Source: Saccharothrix sp. (GTDB lineage: Bacteria; Actinomycetota; Actinomycetes; Mycobacteriales; Pseudonocardiaceae). Taken from it: 64,000 nucleotides of DNA. The first letter of the stretch is position 1. Every line of letters begins with the position of its first letter. Location of the stretch: positions 1-64,000 of the forward strand of contig NZ_JAPSLK010000035.1 in NCBI RefSeq assembly GCF_031180885.1, written 5' to 3'. This document shows positions 29,646-46,695 of this stretch, one piece after another. Under the pieces are notes generated by a model. It did not search any database. It saw only the letters and a program-made list of their open reading frames with translations, and was not told the origin of the DNA. Position numbers and translations under genes: made by a program.

Positions 29646-30529
29646 GCCGCGGCCTCCTGGTGGCGTTGCAGCCGCACGTAGAGCAGGCCGGCGGCCACGG
29701 CGAGCAGGACGAGCACGTTGCCCACGGCGGCGCTGGGACCGAAGCGGGGCAGGGCGTTGCCGAAGCCCAGTTCGTAGGACCAGGTGGCGAACGTCGTCGA
29801 CGAGCCGCTGGGGCCGCCGCGGGTCATGATCCAGATGACGTCGAACACCTTGAGCGTGTAGACCAGCCCCAGCAGCAGCGTCACCGCGGACACCGGCCGC
29901 AGCAGCGGGAAGGTGACGTGCCGGAACTTCTGCCACTCGCTCGCGCCGTCCAACGAGGCCGCCTCGTAGACGTGCGGCGGGATGTTCTTCAGGCCGCTGT
30001 GCAGCATCACCAGGTTGAACGGGACGCCGATCCAGATGTTGGCCGCGGTCACCGCCACCAGCGACCACTCCGGCGAGGTCAGCCAGGCGATTTTGTCGAT
30101 CCCGACGACACCCAGGGCCGCGTTGACGATGCCCGCCTCGCTGTTGAGCAGCCACGCCCAGGTGGAGGCGGACACGATCAGCGGCATCAGCCACGGCACC
30201 AGGAACAGCGCGCGCAGCGTCGCCGACAACCGGAAGCGGCGGGCGAAGAAGACGGCCAGGGCCAGGCCGATCACGTACTGGAACACCAGTGAGCCGGCGG
30301 TGAACAGCACCGTGTTGACCAGCGCGGTGCGGAAGGTCGGATCGGTGAAGACCTGTACGTGGTTGCGCAGTCCTACTAGAGGCGCGCCACCGTGCACAAA
30401 GGATCGGACGGTGTGGTCGCGCACGCTCAGGTCGACGTTGGTGAGCAACGGGTAGGCGTAGCAGAGCACGAGGTAGGCCACGAGCGGGAGCAGGAACGCC
30501 CAGCCGGCGAGCCGGCGCGAGTGCCGCAC
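29642..30529 (-). CDS. ABC sugar permease, MalF type
   Basis: A 295-residue CUT1 permease, GTG start (VRHSRRLAGWAFLLPLVAYLVL) 3 nt after the binding-protein stop. The EAA loop is YEAASLDGASEWQKFRHVTFPLL, and the segment TYTLKVFDVIWIMTRGGPSGSSTTFATWSYELGF is typical of MalF/UgpA-like permeases. It is coupled to the second permease by an ATGA overlap. Confidence 0.93.
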   Translation of the reverse strand: MRHSRRLAGWAFLLPLVAYLVLCYAYPLLTNVDLSVRDHTVRSFVHGGAPLVGLRNHVQVFTDPTFRTALVNTVLFTAGSLVFQYVIGLALAVFFARRFRLSATLRALFLVPWLMPLIVSASTWAWLLNSEAGIVNAALGVVGIDKIAWLTSPEWSLVAVTAANIWIGVPFNLVMLHSGLKNIPPHVYEAASLDGASEWQKFRHVTFPLLRPVSAVTLLLGLVYTLKVFDVIWIMTRGGPSGSSTTFATWSYELGFGNALPRFGPSAAVGNVLVLLAVAAGLLYVRLQRHQEAAA

Positions 30530-30532
30530 GGG

Positions 30533-31783
30533 TCACTTCGCCGCGGTGGCCGCGGCCTCCGCCAGCGCCTCGCGCGGCGACTTCGCGCCGGTCAGCGCCG
30601 CTTGGACGGCCGTCCAGAGGGGTTGGGAGATGCGCGGGTACCTGGTGCCCAGGCCGTCGCCGGTACGGCCCTTGGCGGCCTGCACCGCGTCCACCCAGAC
30701 GCGCAGGCCGGGGTTTTGGGCGACCTGCTTGTCCCGGACGGAGGGGACGGCGGAGACGTAGGTCAGGGCGGTGTCGGTGGCCAGCAGGTTGTCCGGGCTG
30801 ATCAGGCAGGAGGCGACCTTGGTGGCCGTGGCCGTGTCGCCTTCGCGCTGGGTGGGGACGGTGACGAACTCGCCGCCGGTCGGGGCGGGCGCGACCCCGC
30901 CGCGGCGGCCCGGGATCGCCAGCACGCCGACCTCGAAGCCGGTCTTGGCGGCGTTGGCCATGTTCCAGGTGCCGTTCTCGGCGAAGGCGTACTCGCCGGT
31001 GGCGAACTCCTGCCAGCTGACGACCTGGGTGTTGTTGATGGCGGTGTTGGGTGCGTAACCCTTGTCCAGCCACGACTTCCACAGGCTCAGGGCGGCTTCG
31101 GCCTCGGGCGAGGCGAGGTTGGTCAGGTTGGCGCCGGCGCCCCAGAACCAGGGCAGGAACTGGAAGGTGCCCTCCTCGGTGCCGATCGCGGCGAACGTGA
31201 TGCCCTTGCGGCCGGCGGCGGTGACCTTGGCCAGGGCGGCGTCCAGGGAGTCCCAGTCGGTGATCGACGCCGGGTCCACGCCGGCGGAGGTCAGGACGGA
31301 CTTGTTGTAGTACAGGCCCAAGGTGTTCGCGCCGAGCGGCACGCCGTAGGTCTGCCCACCGGTCTGGGCCGCCGCGACCAGGTTCGGGGCGGCGGCGGAC
31401 GCGTCCAGCCCGCTGTCCTGATTGGACTTGAGCACGCCCGCCTCGGCCAGCGTGGACACCACCGGGTTGTCCACCACCAGGACCTCCGGCGCCGCGCCCT
31501 GCTGGGCCGCGAGCAGCACCTTCCCGGTGAGGTCGCTGGTGTCGTACGACTGCCGCACGACCTTCACGCCGGCCTGCTCACCGCACCGGTCGATCACCTT
31601 GGCCCACTCCGAACTCGCGTCGAAGTGCGGGTAGGGGTCCCACAGCTCGAACGTCCCGGCGTCCCCGGACGGCCCGGAACACCCGGCCACGACGAGCCCC
31701 GCCGCGGCCAGCGCCACGGCCAGCCGGGTGGTCGGCTTGGCCGTCGGCCTGATGGTCGGCGGGGCGGTGGGTGTGCGGTGCAT
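30533..31783 (-). CDS. ABC-importer sugar-binding lipoprotein (CUT1)
   Basis: A 416-residue extracellular binding protein. The N-terminus is MHRTPTAPPTIRPTAKPTTR followed by [18 protein letters not shown], a lipobox VAGC. Family segments: FELWDPYPHFDASSEWAKVI, GAAPEVLVVDNPVVSTLAEAG, YGVPLGANTLGLYYNKSVL, and FLPWFWGAGANLTNL. First gene of the operon that continues through two permeases, the GH63-like glycosidase and GH95. TCGAACCGGTTCGA lies 19 bp upstream of the start, at the promoter. The likely cargo is an oligosaccharide from a fucosylated or galactosylated hemicellulose. Confidence 0.92.
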   Translation of the reverse strand: MHRTPTAPPTIRPTAKPTTRLAVALAAAGLVVAGCSGPSGDAGTFELWDPYPHFDASSEWAKVIDRCGEQAGVKVVRQSYDTSDLTGKVLLAAQQGAAPEVLVVDNPVVSTLAEAGVLKSNQDSGLDASAAAPNLVAAAQTGGQTYGVPLGANTLGLYYNKSVLTSAGVDPASITDWDSLDAALAKVTAAGRKGITFAAIGTEEGTFQFLPWFWGAGANLTNLASPEAEAALSLWKSWLDKGYAPNTAINNTQVVSWQEFATGEYAFAENGTWNMANAAKTGFEVGVLAIPGRRGGVAPAPTGGEFVTVPTQREGDTATATKVASCLISPDNLLATDTALTYVSAVPSVRDKQVAQNPGLRVWVDAVQAAKGRTGDGLGTRYPRISQPLWTAVQAALTGAKSPREALAEAAATAAK

Positions 31784-31801
31784 TGCGGAGTCCCCTTCCG
31801 G

Positions 31802-31926
31802 TCGAACCGGTTCGATCCGCGCGGTGTTACGCCAACGTAATGATGGGCGAGTCGGCACGCAAGCCCCAGGAAGCCGTATCATCGGCCGCAGTCGAATGCG
31901 TCGAACAGCGGGTCGAATCGGTTGGA
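31802..31926. promoter_or_regulatory. Divergent operator region: TCGAACCGGTTCGA and TCGAATCGGTTGGA
   Basis: A perfect TCGAACCGGTTCGA at 31802-31815 faces the ABC operon. A degenerate copy, TCGAATCGGTTGGA at 31913-31926, lies just before the LacI gene start. The pair fits LacI-type repression of the operon and autoregulation. Confidence 0.75.
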
Positions 31927-31936
31927 TGGTGAGCGC

Positions 31937-32947
31937 ATGAACATCGGCGAGATCGCCAAGCGTGCGGGCGTGTCGCGCAGCACGGTGTCCTACGCGCTGA
32001 GCGGGAAGCGCCCGGTCGCGGAGGCGACCGCCAAGCGCATCAACGACGTGATCACCGAACTCGGCTACCGCCCGAACGCCAGCGCCCGAGCCCTCGCCGA
32101 AGGCCGGACCCGGACCCTCGGTCTGGTCATACCACCCGCCGGCGCCCGCCTGACCGGAGCCCAGCTGGGTTTCGTCGCGGGCGTGGTCGAAGCCGCTGCC
32201 GCGCACGACTTGGACGTGCTCGTCTCGCCCAGCGGTGGGGGGCACGACCGTTCCTTCGAGCGGATCGTGAGCGGGCGGAGGGTCGACGGGGTGATCCTGA
32301 TGGAGATCCTGCTGGACGACCCGAGGGTGAGCCGCTTGGAGGAGAGCGGCCTGCCGTTCGTGACGATCGGGCACGTCGAACACCCCGGCGCTTCGTGGTG
32401 GGTGGACGTCGACTACGCGGCGCTGATCAGGCGGTGCGTGCACCACCTGGCCGATCTGGGCCACGAGGAGGTGGTGCTGATCAATCGTTCTCCCGAACTG
32501 GTCGCCTCGGGCTACGGTCCCGCCGCGCGGTCGACGGCGGGGTTCCTGGAGGCGGCGGAGCAGCGGGGCGTGCGGGCGCACGTGGTGACGTGTCCCGACG
32601 AGCCCGGGGCGGGGTTTGCTTGTTTTGAGGACATCCGCACGCGGTTGCCGGGGGTCACCGGGTTGGTGACGATCAACGAGGCGGCTTTGCCGGGGTTGCA
32701 ACGGGCGTTGCACCGGGCGGAGTTGGAGGTGCCGCGGGACTTCTCGATTACCGGGGTGATCGCGGATCACCTGGCCGAGGACTTCCACCCGCCGTTGACG
32801 GCTGCCGATGTGCCGGCGGGGGAGATGGCTCGGTTGGCGTTGGAGTTGTTGCTGGAGCAGATCGGGAACCCGGGGGCTACGCCCAGGCACGCTTTGCTGA
32901 TGCCCGCGGTGACGTTGCGGTCGAGCACGGGCGCTCGACGGCGGTAA
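31937..32947 (+). CDS. LacI-family repressor, candidate regulator of the TCGAAYCGGTTCGA regulon
   Basis: A 336-residue LacI protein. The HTH is IGEIAKRAGVSRSTVSYALSGKRPVAEATAKRINDVI at residues 2-38, followed by LGYRPNASARALAEGRTRTLGLVIPP. The effector domain has RVDGVILMEILLDDPRVSRL, IGHVEHPGASWWVDVDY and a C-terminal EMARLALELLLEQIG. The ATG at 31937 is favoured over a TTG at 31922 because it starts the canonical N-terminus. It diverges from the ABC/GH63/GH95 operon. Boxes like those beside it also precede 9037, 16939 and 33451, so it may coordinate all these units. The inducer is unknown. Confidence 0.88.
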   Translation: MNIGEIAKRAGVSRSTVSYALSGKRPVAEATAKRINDVITELGYRPNASARALAEGRTRTLGLVIPPAGARLTGAQLGFVAGVVEAAAAHDLDVLVSPSGGGHDRSFERIVSGRRVDGVILMEILLDDPRVSRLEESGLPFVTIGHVEHPGASWWVDVDYAALIRRCVHHLADLGHEEVVLINRSPELVASGYGPAARSTAGFLEAAEQRGVRAHVVTCPDEPGAGFACFEDIRTRLPGVTGLVTINEAALPGLQRALHRAELEVPRDFSITGVIADHLAEDFHPPLTAADVPAGEMARLALELLLEQIGNPGATPRHALLMPAVTLRSSTGARRR

Positions 32948-33450
32948 GCCCGGTAGCTCGCTTTGCCTGCGCGCGCCAGTACGTCCGTTCGTGAGCGCGA
33001 AGCGCGTTCCTCCTCCAGCAGGGCGGAGTGCGTCCTGTCGTGACCCGCGAAGCGTGGACTCGGGGGTGACGCGGACCGGTCTAAAGATCAAAAGCGCCTC
33101 ACTGGCGGCGAACCACCAGAGATGGGCACAACTACAACAGCCGGGCTCGAGTTGTGCCCCCCTCGGCGGCGCTGCCCGCCCGGCGCTGCCGCCGAAGAAC
33201 AGCCGGGTTGACGGTGCCGGTTGCCGGTGGTGGTGGATGGTTTTGCGTAGCGTTTCGATTGGGTGAGGCCTTGTGCGGGCTGGGGGTTCGCGCGTACGGT
33301 GGCGCAGCGATCGAATCGGTTCGACCCCCGTTCGGCCGATTCGTCGGTAGTCCTCATGGTTCAACGGCGAACTAACGGCGAACACCGAACTCCGCGCCCG
33401 CCGGGGAGCCGTGGCAGCACCACGACCCGTCCCTGCACCGGGAGACTGAT
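32948..33450. repeat. Repeat-family intergenic region, locus 2, plus operator
   Basis: No gene is supported. The segment 32990-33120 carries the same GCGAAGCGCGTTCCTCCTCC-type and AAAGCGCCTC modules as locus 1. A shorter unrelated hairpin GGGCACAACT...AGTTGTGCCC follows at 33124-33159, in place of the long hairpin element. TCGAATCGGTTCGA at 33311-33324 lies upstream of the following glycosidase gene. Confidence 0.7.
33311..33324. promoter_or_regulatory. LacI-type operator TCGAATCGGTTCGA
   Basis: Matches the TCGAAYCGGTTCGA consensus and lies 127 bp before the GH-A glycosidase start. It is a probable site for LacI 31937-32947. Confidence 0.7.
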
Positions 33451-42709
<9,259 letters not shown>

Positions 42710-42730
42710 TCCCAGCTCTGCTCTTTGATC

Positions 42731-42766
42731 AGCCCGGCGCTCCTTTTGGGGCGCCGGGCTTTTCTT
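42731..42766 (+). terminator. Rho-independent terminator after the GH10 operon
   Basis: AGCCCGGCGC at 42731-42740 pairs with GCGCCGGGCT at 42751-42760, extended by TCC/GGG pairing into the loop, followed by TTTCTTT. It is the clearest T-tailed terminator in the window. Confidence 0.9.
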
Positions 42767-42769
42767 TGG

Positions 42770-43120
42770 GTCTTGGGCTCGCTTCGCTTTGTGGACGCGC
42801 CGGCGCGCTCTCAAGATCAAAGCGCCTCGCCGGCGGGCAGGCCGCCAAGGATGGACACAAAAGCAACTGCGGGGGCTTGAGCTGTGACCTGGCGGAGGCC
42901 CTGCCTCGGCGCTGCGCGTCAGTCCACGACCTGCCGGCGCTGCGCGTCAGTCCACGACCTGCCGGCGCTGCGCGTCAGTCCACGACCTGCCGGCGTTGCG
43001 TGCCGATGCATCCGCTCGTTTGCGTGCATGGTTGGTGCTGTCAATAGCTTCAGTGTCACCCGAAAGTGTGAACCTGGGAGGTGGTGCGGTGGAGCGCTGC
43101 TGGGGTGAGTGGCTGGGTAG
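42770..43120. repeat. Repeat-family intergenic region, locus 3, with 28 bp tandem repeat
   Basis: The AAAGCGCCTCGCCGGCGGGC module at about 42818 is followed by a direct repeat: three full 28 bp copies starting CGGCGCTGCGCGTCAGTCCA at 42907, 42935 and 42963, and a diverged fourth from 42991. No long hairpin element and no gene are seen here. Confidence 0.78.
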
Positions 43121-43125
43121 TGAGC

Positions 43126-43163
43126 GGCCCGGACGGGCGGCGGTGAGGCCGCCCGTCCGGGCC
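43126..43163 (-). terminator. Terminator for the CE1-CBM2 gene
   Basis: GGCCCGGACGGGCGGC at 43126-43141 pairs exactly with GCCGCCCGTCCGGGCC at 43148-43163, 26 nt after the stop of the minus-strand esterase gene. Confidence 0.85.
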
Positions 43164-43189
43164 GGTGAGGGGGAGTGGTTACAGGTGGG

Positions 43190-44530
43190 TCAGGTGGTGG
43201 TGCAAGGGGTGTTGTTGAGGGTGAAGTTGGTCGGCTTCGAGGTGTTGCCGGTGTGGGTGGCTTGGAAGCCGATGGTGGTGGGCGTGTTCGGCGGGAGAGC
43301 GGCGTTGTAAGGGGCGTTCCTTGCCGTTACCTGGCCCGACGTCGGGCTGTAGGTGGCGTTCCAGCCGCTGGTGATGGTTTGCCCGCTCGGCAGGGTGAAG
43401 GTCAGGGTCCAGCCGTTGATGGTCGCGGGACCGGTGTTGGTGATGGTCAGGTTTTCCGTCAGGCCGGTGTTCCAGGCGTTGACGGTGGCGGTTACCTGGC
43501 AGGTGCCGGGGTTGGGCGTCGTCGTGGTGGTGGTCGTAGTAGTGGTGGTCGTAGTAGAAGTGGTCGTCGTCGTGGTTGTGGTGGTGGTGCCTGGGGTGGT
43601 CAGGCCGAAGAAGGTCAGGGCTTGGGCGGCCATGCCGGTGCTGGGGAGGGTGTGGCCGGCGCCCTGGATGCTGTACGCCTCCACCTGGACCCTGCCGTTG
43701 CTGTCGGCGTAGCGGCGGCGGTTCCAGTTGGGTTGGGGGGTGTCGGTGCTGGTGGGGGTTTGGGACAGGCCGAAGACGTTGGTCCACTGCTCGATGGATT
43801 CCTGGAGCAGGGCGTACGGGACGAGGGTGTCGTTGGTGCCGTGCCAGAGTTGGACCCTGGGGCGCGGACCGGTGTAACCCGGGTAGGCCTGGCGGACCGC
43901 GTCACCCCACTGTTGAGGTGTGCGGTTCGCGCCTCCGCTCCCGGTGCACTTGCTGGAGCCGGGTGGGTAGTCGGCGGCGTTCGCGAAGCAGTTGAACGGG
44001 ACGCCCATGAACGCCGCGCCCGCCTTGAAGACGTCCGGGTACAGGGCGAGCATGTGGTTGGTCATCATGCCGCCGGAGGAGGAACCGGTGGCGAAGACCT
44101 TGCCGGGGTCGGCGTTGTAGCGCTGCTTGACGTAGTTGATCATGGAGATGATCGAGCTGGGGTCGCTGCCGCCGCCCCGTCGTTTGGCGGCGTCGGACCA
44201 GGTGTCGAAGCAGTTGCCGAAACCCGCTTGTTGTTGGGCGCTGGGGTAGATGACGACGTATCCGTAGCGGTCGGCCAGCGGTGAGAACTCGCTGCTCTGG
44301 TGGAAGCCCGGGCCTGAGCCGCCGCAGCCGTGCATCGCGACGACTATGCCGGGAGCCGCGGGGCGGGTGTCGGGCACGTAGATGTGCATCCGCATGCCGC
44401 CGGGGTTGTCGCCGAAGTTGGTGACCTCGGTCAGGGTCGCCGCCGACGCCGGTTCCGGAGTGGCGGTGACCAGGGCTGTGGCGGTGAGAGCGGCCACCGC
44501 GGCGAACACCACGCTCGGTAAGACCTTCAT
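43190..44530 (-). CDS. Secreted CE1 acetylxylan-esterase-like protein with Thr-rich linker and CBM2
   Basis: A 446-residue secreted esterase. Signal peptide MKVLPSVVFAAVAALTATAL to about ASA-AT. The catalytic domain (about 32-305) has MHGCGGSGPGFHQSSEF, the elbow TGSSSGGMMTN, HGTNDTLVPY and GAGHTLPSTGM. A linker of some 25 residues, almost all Thr, leads to a family 2 binding module (about 345-446) with VNAWNTGLTENLTITNTG, WNATYSPTSGQVTARN and GFQATHTGNTSKPTNF, flanked by Cys. Its domain is paralogous to 10421-11737, which carries CBM13 instead. It likely deacetylates cellulose-associated xylan. Confidence 0.92.
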   Translation of the reverse strand: MKVLPSVVFAAVAALTATALVTATPEPASAATLTEVTNFGDNPGGMRMHIYVPDTRPAAPGIVVAMHGCGGSGPGFHQSSEFSPLADRYGYVVIYPSAQQQAGFGNCFDTWSDAAKRRGGGSDPSSIISMINYVKQRYNADPGKVFATGSSSGGMMTNHMLALYPDVFKAGAAFMGVPFNCFANAADYPPGSSKCTGSGGANRTPQQWGDAVRQAYPGYTGPRPRVQLWHGTNDTLVPYALLQESIEQWTNVFGLSQTPTSTDTPQPNWNRRRYADSNGRVQVEAYSIQGAGHTLPSTGMAAQALTFFGLTTPGTTTTTTTTTTSTTTTTTTTTTTTTPNPGTCQVTATVNAWNTGLTENLTITNTGPATINGWTLTFTLPSGQTITSGWNATYSPTSGQVTARNAPYNAALPPNTPTTIGFQATHTGNTSKPTNFTLNNTPCTTT

Positions 44531-44648
44531 GCGCTTGACCCCTTCGTTTCGCGCACGGTCGAGGAAGGTGGCGGTGTGACACTTAGCCTGGCGACAGGAC
44601 GGGGAACTGTCAAACGTGCGTCTCGATTGCGCCGGTTAGAGTCGGCCC

Positions 44649-45560
44649 GTGGCTGGGCCGTACGACATCGAGGAGATCTTCCCGGACGACGGGGTCCGGT
44701 TGCCGCGTACGCAGAACGGGGGATCGCCGCAAGGGTTGGCGGTCACCCTGTTGGCCGACTACACGTTGCGGGATCGGGCCTGGTTGCCGGCATCGGCGAT
44801 CGTGACCTTGCTCGGTGAGGCGGGGGTGAGCCATGCGAGTGCGCGGGCCACGATCAGTCGGTTGGCCCGGAGGGGCGTGCTGGAGGGCAGCAGGGAAGGG
44901 CGGACCAGTTCGTACCGGCTGACGGCGGGTGCGGCGGCCGTGTTGGCGGCGGGTGGTCGGGTGATCTTCGCGCCGGCGCCGGACTACGAGTGGGACCGGT
45001 GGTGGACGTTGATCGCCTTCTCCCTGCCCCAAGGGGATGTGGTGGGAAGGCGGGAGTTGCGGGGGAAGTTGCGGTGGCTGGGGTGTGCGCCGCTGTACGA
45101 CGGGTTGTGGATCTCGCCGCACGACCTGACCGGTGAGGCCCGGTCGCAGTTGGCCGGGCTCGCCTCCGGGGCGTTGACGGTGTTCCGGGCGCGTCACGTC
45201 GAGCTGGGGGAGTCGGTGGGCCGTGACCCGGTGGAGGCTTGGGACACGGCCGCCATCGCCGAGCGGTATGACGCGTTCATCCGGCGGTGGGAGCCGGTGC
45301 GGGGGCGGGTTGGTGGGATCACCGGGGCGGAGGCGGTTCGGACCCGGACGGAGGTGATGGACACCTATCGGCGGCTGCCTGTGCTGGACCCCGGGTTGCC
45401 CAGGGTGCTGCTGCCGGCGGACTGGCCGCGTGATCCCGCACGGGAGCTGTTCGCGGCGCTCTACGACGGGTTGGCGGCAGCGGCGGAGGACCACGTGCGG
45501 GAAGTGGCGGGGCCCGCGGTTCGGGCGCACACGGTGGCGGAGTTGGTGGCGGGGCTTTAG
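44649..45560 (+). CDS. PaaX-family transcriptional regulator
   Basis: A 303-residue cytoplasmic protein with a PaaX-like winged helix at about residues 30-85 (LAVTLLADYTLRDRAWLPASAIVTLLGEAGVSHASARATISRLARRGVL). The PaaX core follows (WDRWWTLIAFSLPQ, RRELRGKLRWLGCAPLYDGLWISP) and a C-terminal PaaX-C helical domain. PaaX represses phenylacetyl-CoA catabolism, but actinomycete relatives control other genes. Here the neighbours are an esterase and a dioxygenase pair. The start is a GTG with no strong ribosome site. Its target is unknown. Confidence 0.88.
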   Translation: MAGPYDIEEIFPDDGVRLPRTQNGGSPQGLAVTLLADYTLRDRAWLPASAIVTLLGEAGVSHASARATISRLARRGVLEGSREGRTSSYRLTAGAAAVLAAGGRVIFAPAPDYEWDRWWTLIAFSLPQGDVVGRRELRGKLRWLGCAPLYDGLWISPHDLTGEARSQLAGLASGALTVFRARHVELGESVGRDPVEAWDTAAIAERYDAFIRRWEPVRGRVGGITGAEAVRTRTEVMDTYRRLPVLDPGLPRVLLPADWPRDPARELFAALYDGLAAAAEDHVREVAGPAVRAHTVAELVAGL

Positions 45561-45561
45561 G

Positions 45562-45822
45562 TCATTCGAGCTTCTCGAACAGGAACTCGTGCTTCATGAA
45601 CGACGTGTCGTACTCGTGGCCGGGGTACGGCGGGATGAGCTGGGAGGCCTGGAAGAGGCGCCAGCCGTCGCGGAGGGCGTCGACACCGGTCGCGTACGGG
45701 GGTTCGTCGCTGTCGCCGGTGGTGGGGTGGGTGCGTCCGGTGCCGTCGTAGGACGACCAGCCGACCACGCGGTCGTCCAAGGCCGAGGAGTTCAGGTAGA
45801 GCACCAGCACTCGCTGCTTCAC
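45562..45822 (-). CDS. Small conserved-looking 86-residue protein coupled to PhyH dioxygenase
   Basis: No family recognised. The start GTG at 45822 overlaps the dioxygenase stop (GTGA) and has GGAGG 6 nt upstream. The protein reads VKQRVLVLYLNSSALDDRVV, then a WSSYDGTGRTHPTTGDSDEPPYATG stretch and ends DALRDGWRLFQASQLIPPYPGHEYDTSFMKHEFLFEKLE. The C-terminal pattern (GWRLFQASQLxPP...EYDTSFMKHEFLFEK) resembles the DUF4177-type cofactor-free small proteins. It is probably co-expressed with, and may act with, the dioxygenase. Confidence 0.72.
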   Translation of the reverse strand: MKQRVLVLYLNSSALDDRVVGWSSYDGTGRTHPTTGDSDEPPYATGVDALRDGWRLFQASQLIPPYPGHEYDTSFMKHEFLFEKLE

Positions 45823-46625
45823 GCGGTCCTCCCGGGGCGGTTGCTGACCCTGGTCGCCCAGTAGTCGACGTCGAAGGTGTTGTCGTCGGTGAGGGTTCGC
45901 CACAGGGCGATGCGGTTGTAGACCTCCAGGCGCCAGGTTGCGTGTTCGTACCAGGGGAAGTACGTCGACAGCTCGGCGCGGACCTCCGGGTCGTCGAGGT
46001 CGGTGGTGTCCCAGAGGCGGACCTGCGGGGTGGTCGGGTTGAACCTGATCTTGAACATGTACCGGCGTCGTGCGGAGTCGTTGCGCCGGCCGCCGTGCCA
46101 GATGCCGTGGTGCAGTAGGAGGATCGTGCCGGCGGGGCAGGTCAGGCGGATCTGGCCGCGCAGGTTCTGGTAGCGGCCGGTGTCGCTCTCGTTGGTCAGG
46201 CGGAGGTGGCTGCCGGGGACCAGGAGGGTGCCGCCCATGTCGGCGGTGACCTCGTGCGGGTAGTACATGAGCTGCACGTCGAACGCGTCGCGCCGGGTGT
46301 CGATGATGGCGTCGCCGTGCAGGGGCTGGGCCTGGCCCTCGTTCGGTTCGCGCACGTGGACGGCGATGTGGTCGACGGTGGGGTCCGGGCCCACGAGGCT
46401 GCGCAGCGCGCCGGCGACGGCCGGGAGGTTCACCAGGCGGTGGGCGAACGAGTCGTCGGGGAAGGCTTTGCCCAGCGGGATTCCGTAGGGCACGTCGGGC
46501 ACGCCGTCTCGCATGGCGGCCATCGCGGCGGTGTTGATGTCGTCGGGCACGACGGAGTCCAAGCGCAGGAATCCGTGCGACGCGAAGCGCGCCATCTGCA
46601 CCGAAGACAGCAAGGTGGTCTCCAT
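45819..46625 (-). CDS. PhyH-family Fe(II)/2-oxoglutarate-dependent dioxygenase
   Basis: A 268-residue cytoplasmic enzyme. The metal triad is visible as LHGDAIIDT (HxD, about residues 103-105) and WHGGRRNDSARRRYMF (distal His plus 2-oxoglutarate-binding Arg). FDVQLMYYPHEVTADMGGTLLVPGSHL is the family core strand. Relatives hydroxylate natural products or small acids. It diverges from the AraC regulator at 46696 across a 70 bp gap and is followed by a coupled 86-residue gene. The substrate is unknown; the AraC neighbour suggests it is the regulated gene. Confidence 0.88.
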   Translation of the reverse strand: METTLLSSVQMARFASHGFLRLDSVVPDDINTAAMAAMRDGVPDVPYGIPLGKAFPDDSFAHRLVNLPAVAGALRSLVGPDPTVDHIAVHVREPNEGQAQPLHGDAIIDTRRDAFDVQLMYYPHEVTADMGGTLLVPGSHLRLTNESDTGRYQNLRGQIRLTCPAGTILLLHHGIWHGGRRNDSARRRYMFKIRFNPTTPQVRLWDTTDLDDPEVRAELSTYFPWYEHATWRLEVYNRIALWRTLTDDNTFDVDYWATRVSNRPGRTA

Positions 46626-46654
46626 GCACCAAACCCTAGGAACGCGGTGCGGCG

Positions 46655-46695
46655 CTGTCGTGGGTTCAGATCACCATTACTGGTAAATTTTCACC
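46655..46695. promoter_or_regulatory. AT-rich divergent promoter between PhyH and AraC genes
   Basis: CACCATTACTGGTAAATTTTCACC is unusually AT-rich for this DNA and contains repeated CACCAT/TTCACC half-sites. It is a plausible AraC-type binding region for both genes. Confidence 0.45.

Noticed and set aside
42907-43010. Possible CRISPR array
   Set aside because: Copies are contiguous with no unique spacers and there are no cas genes.
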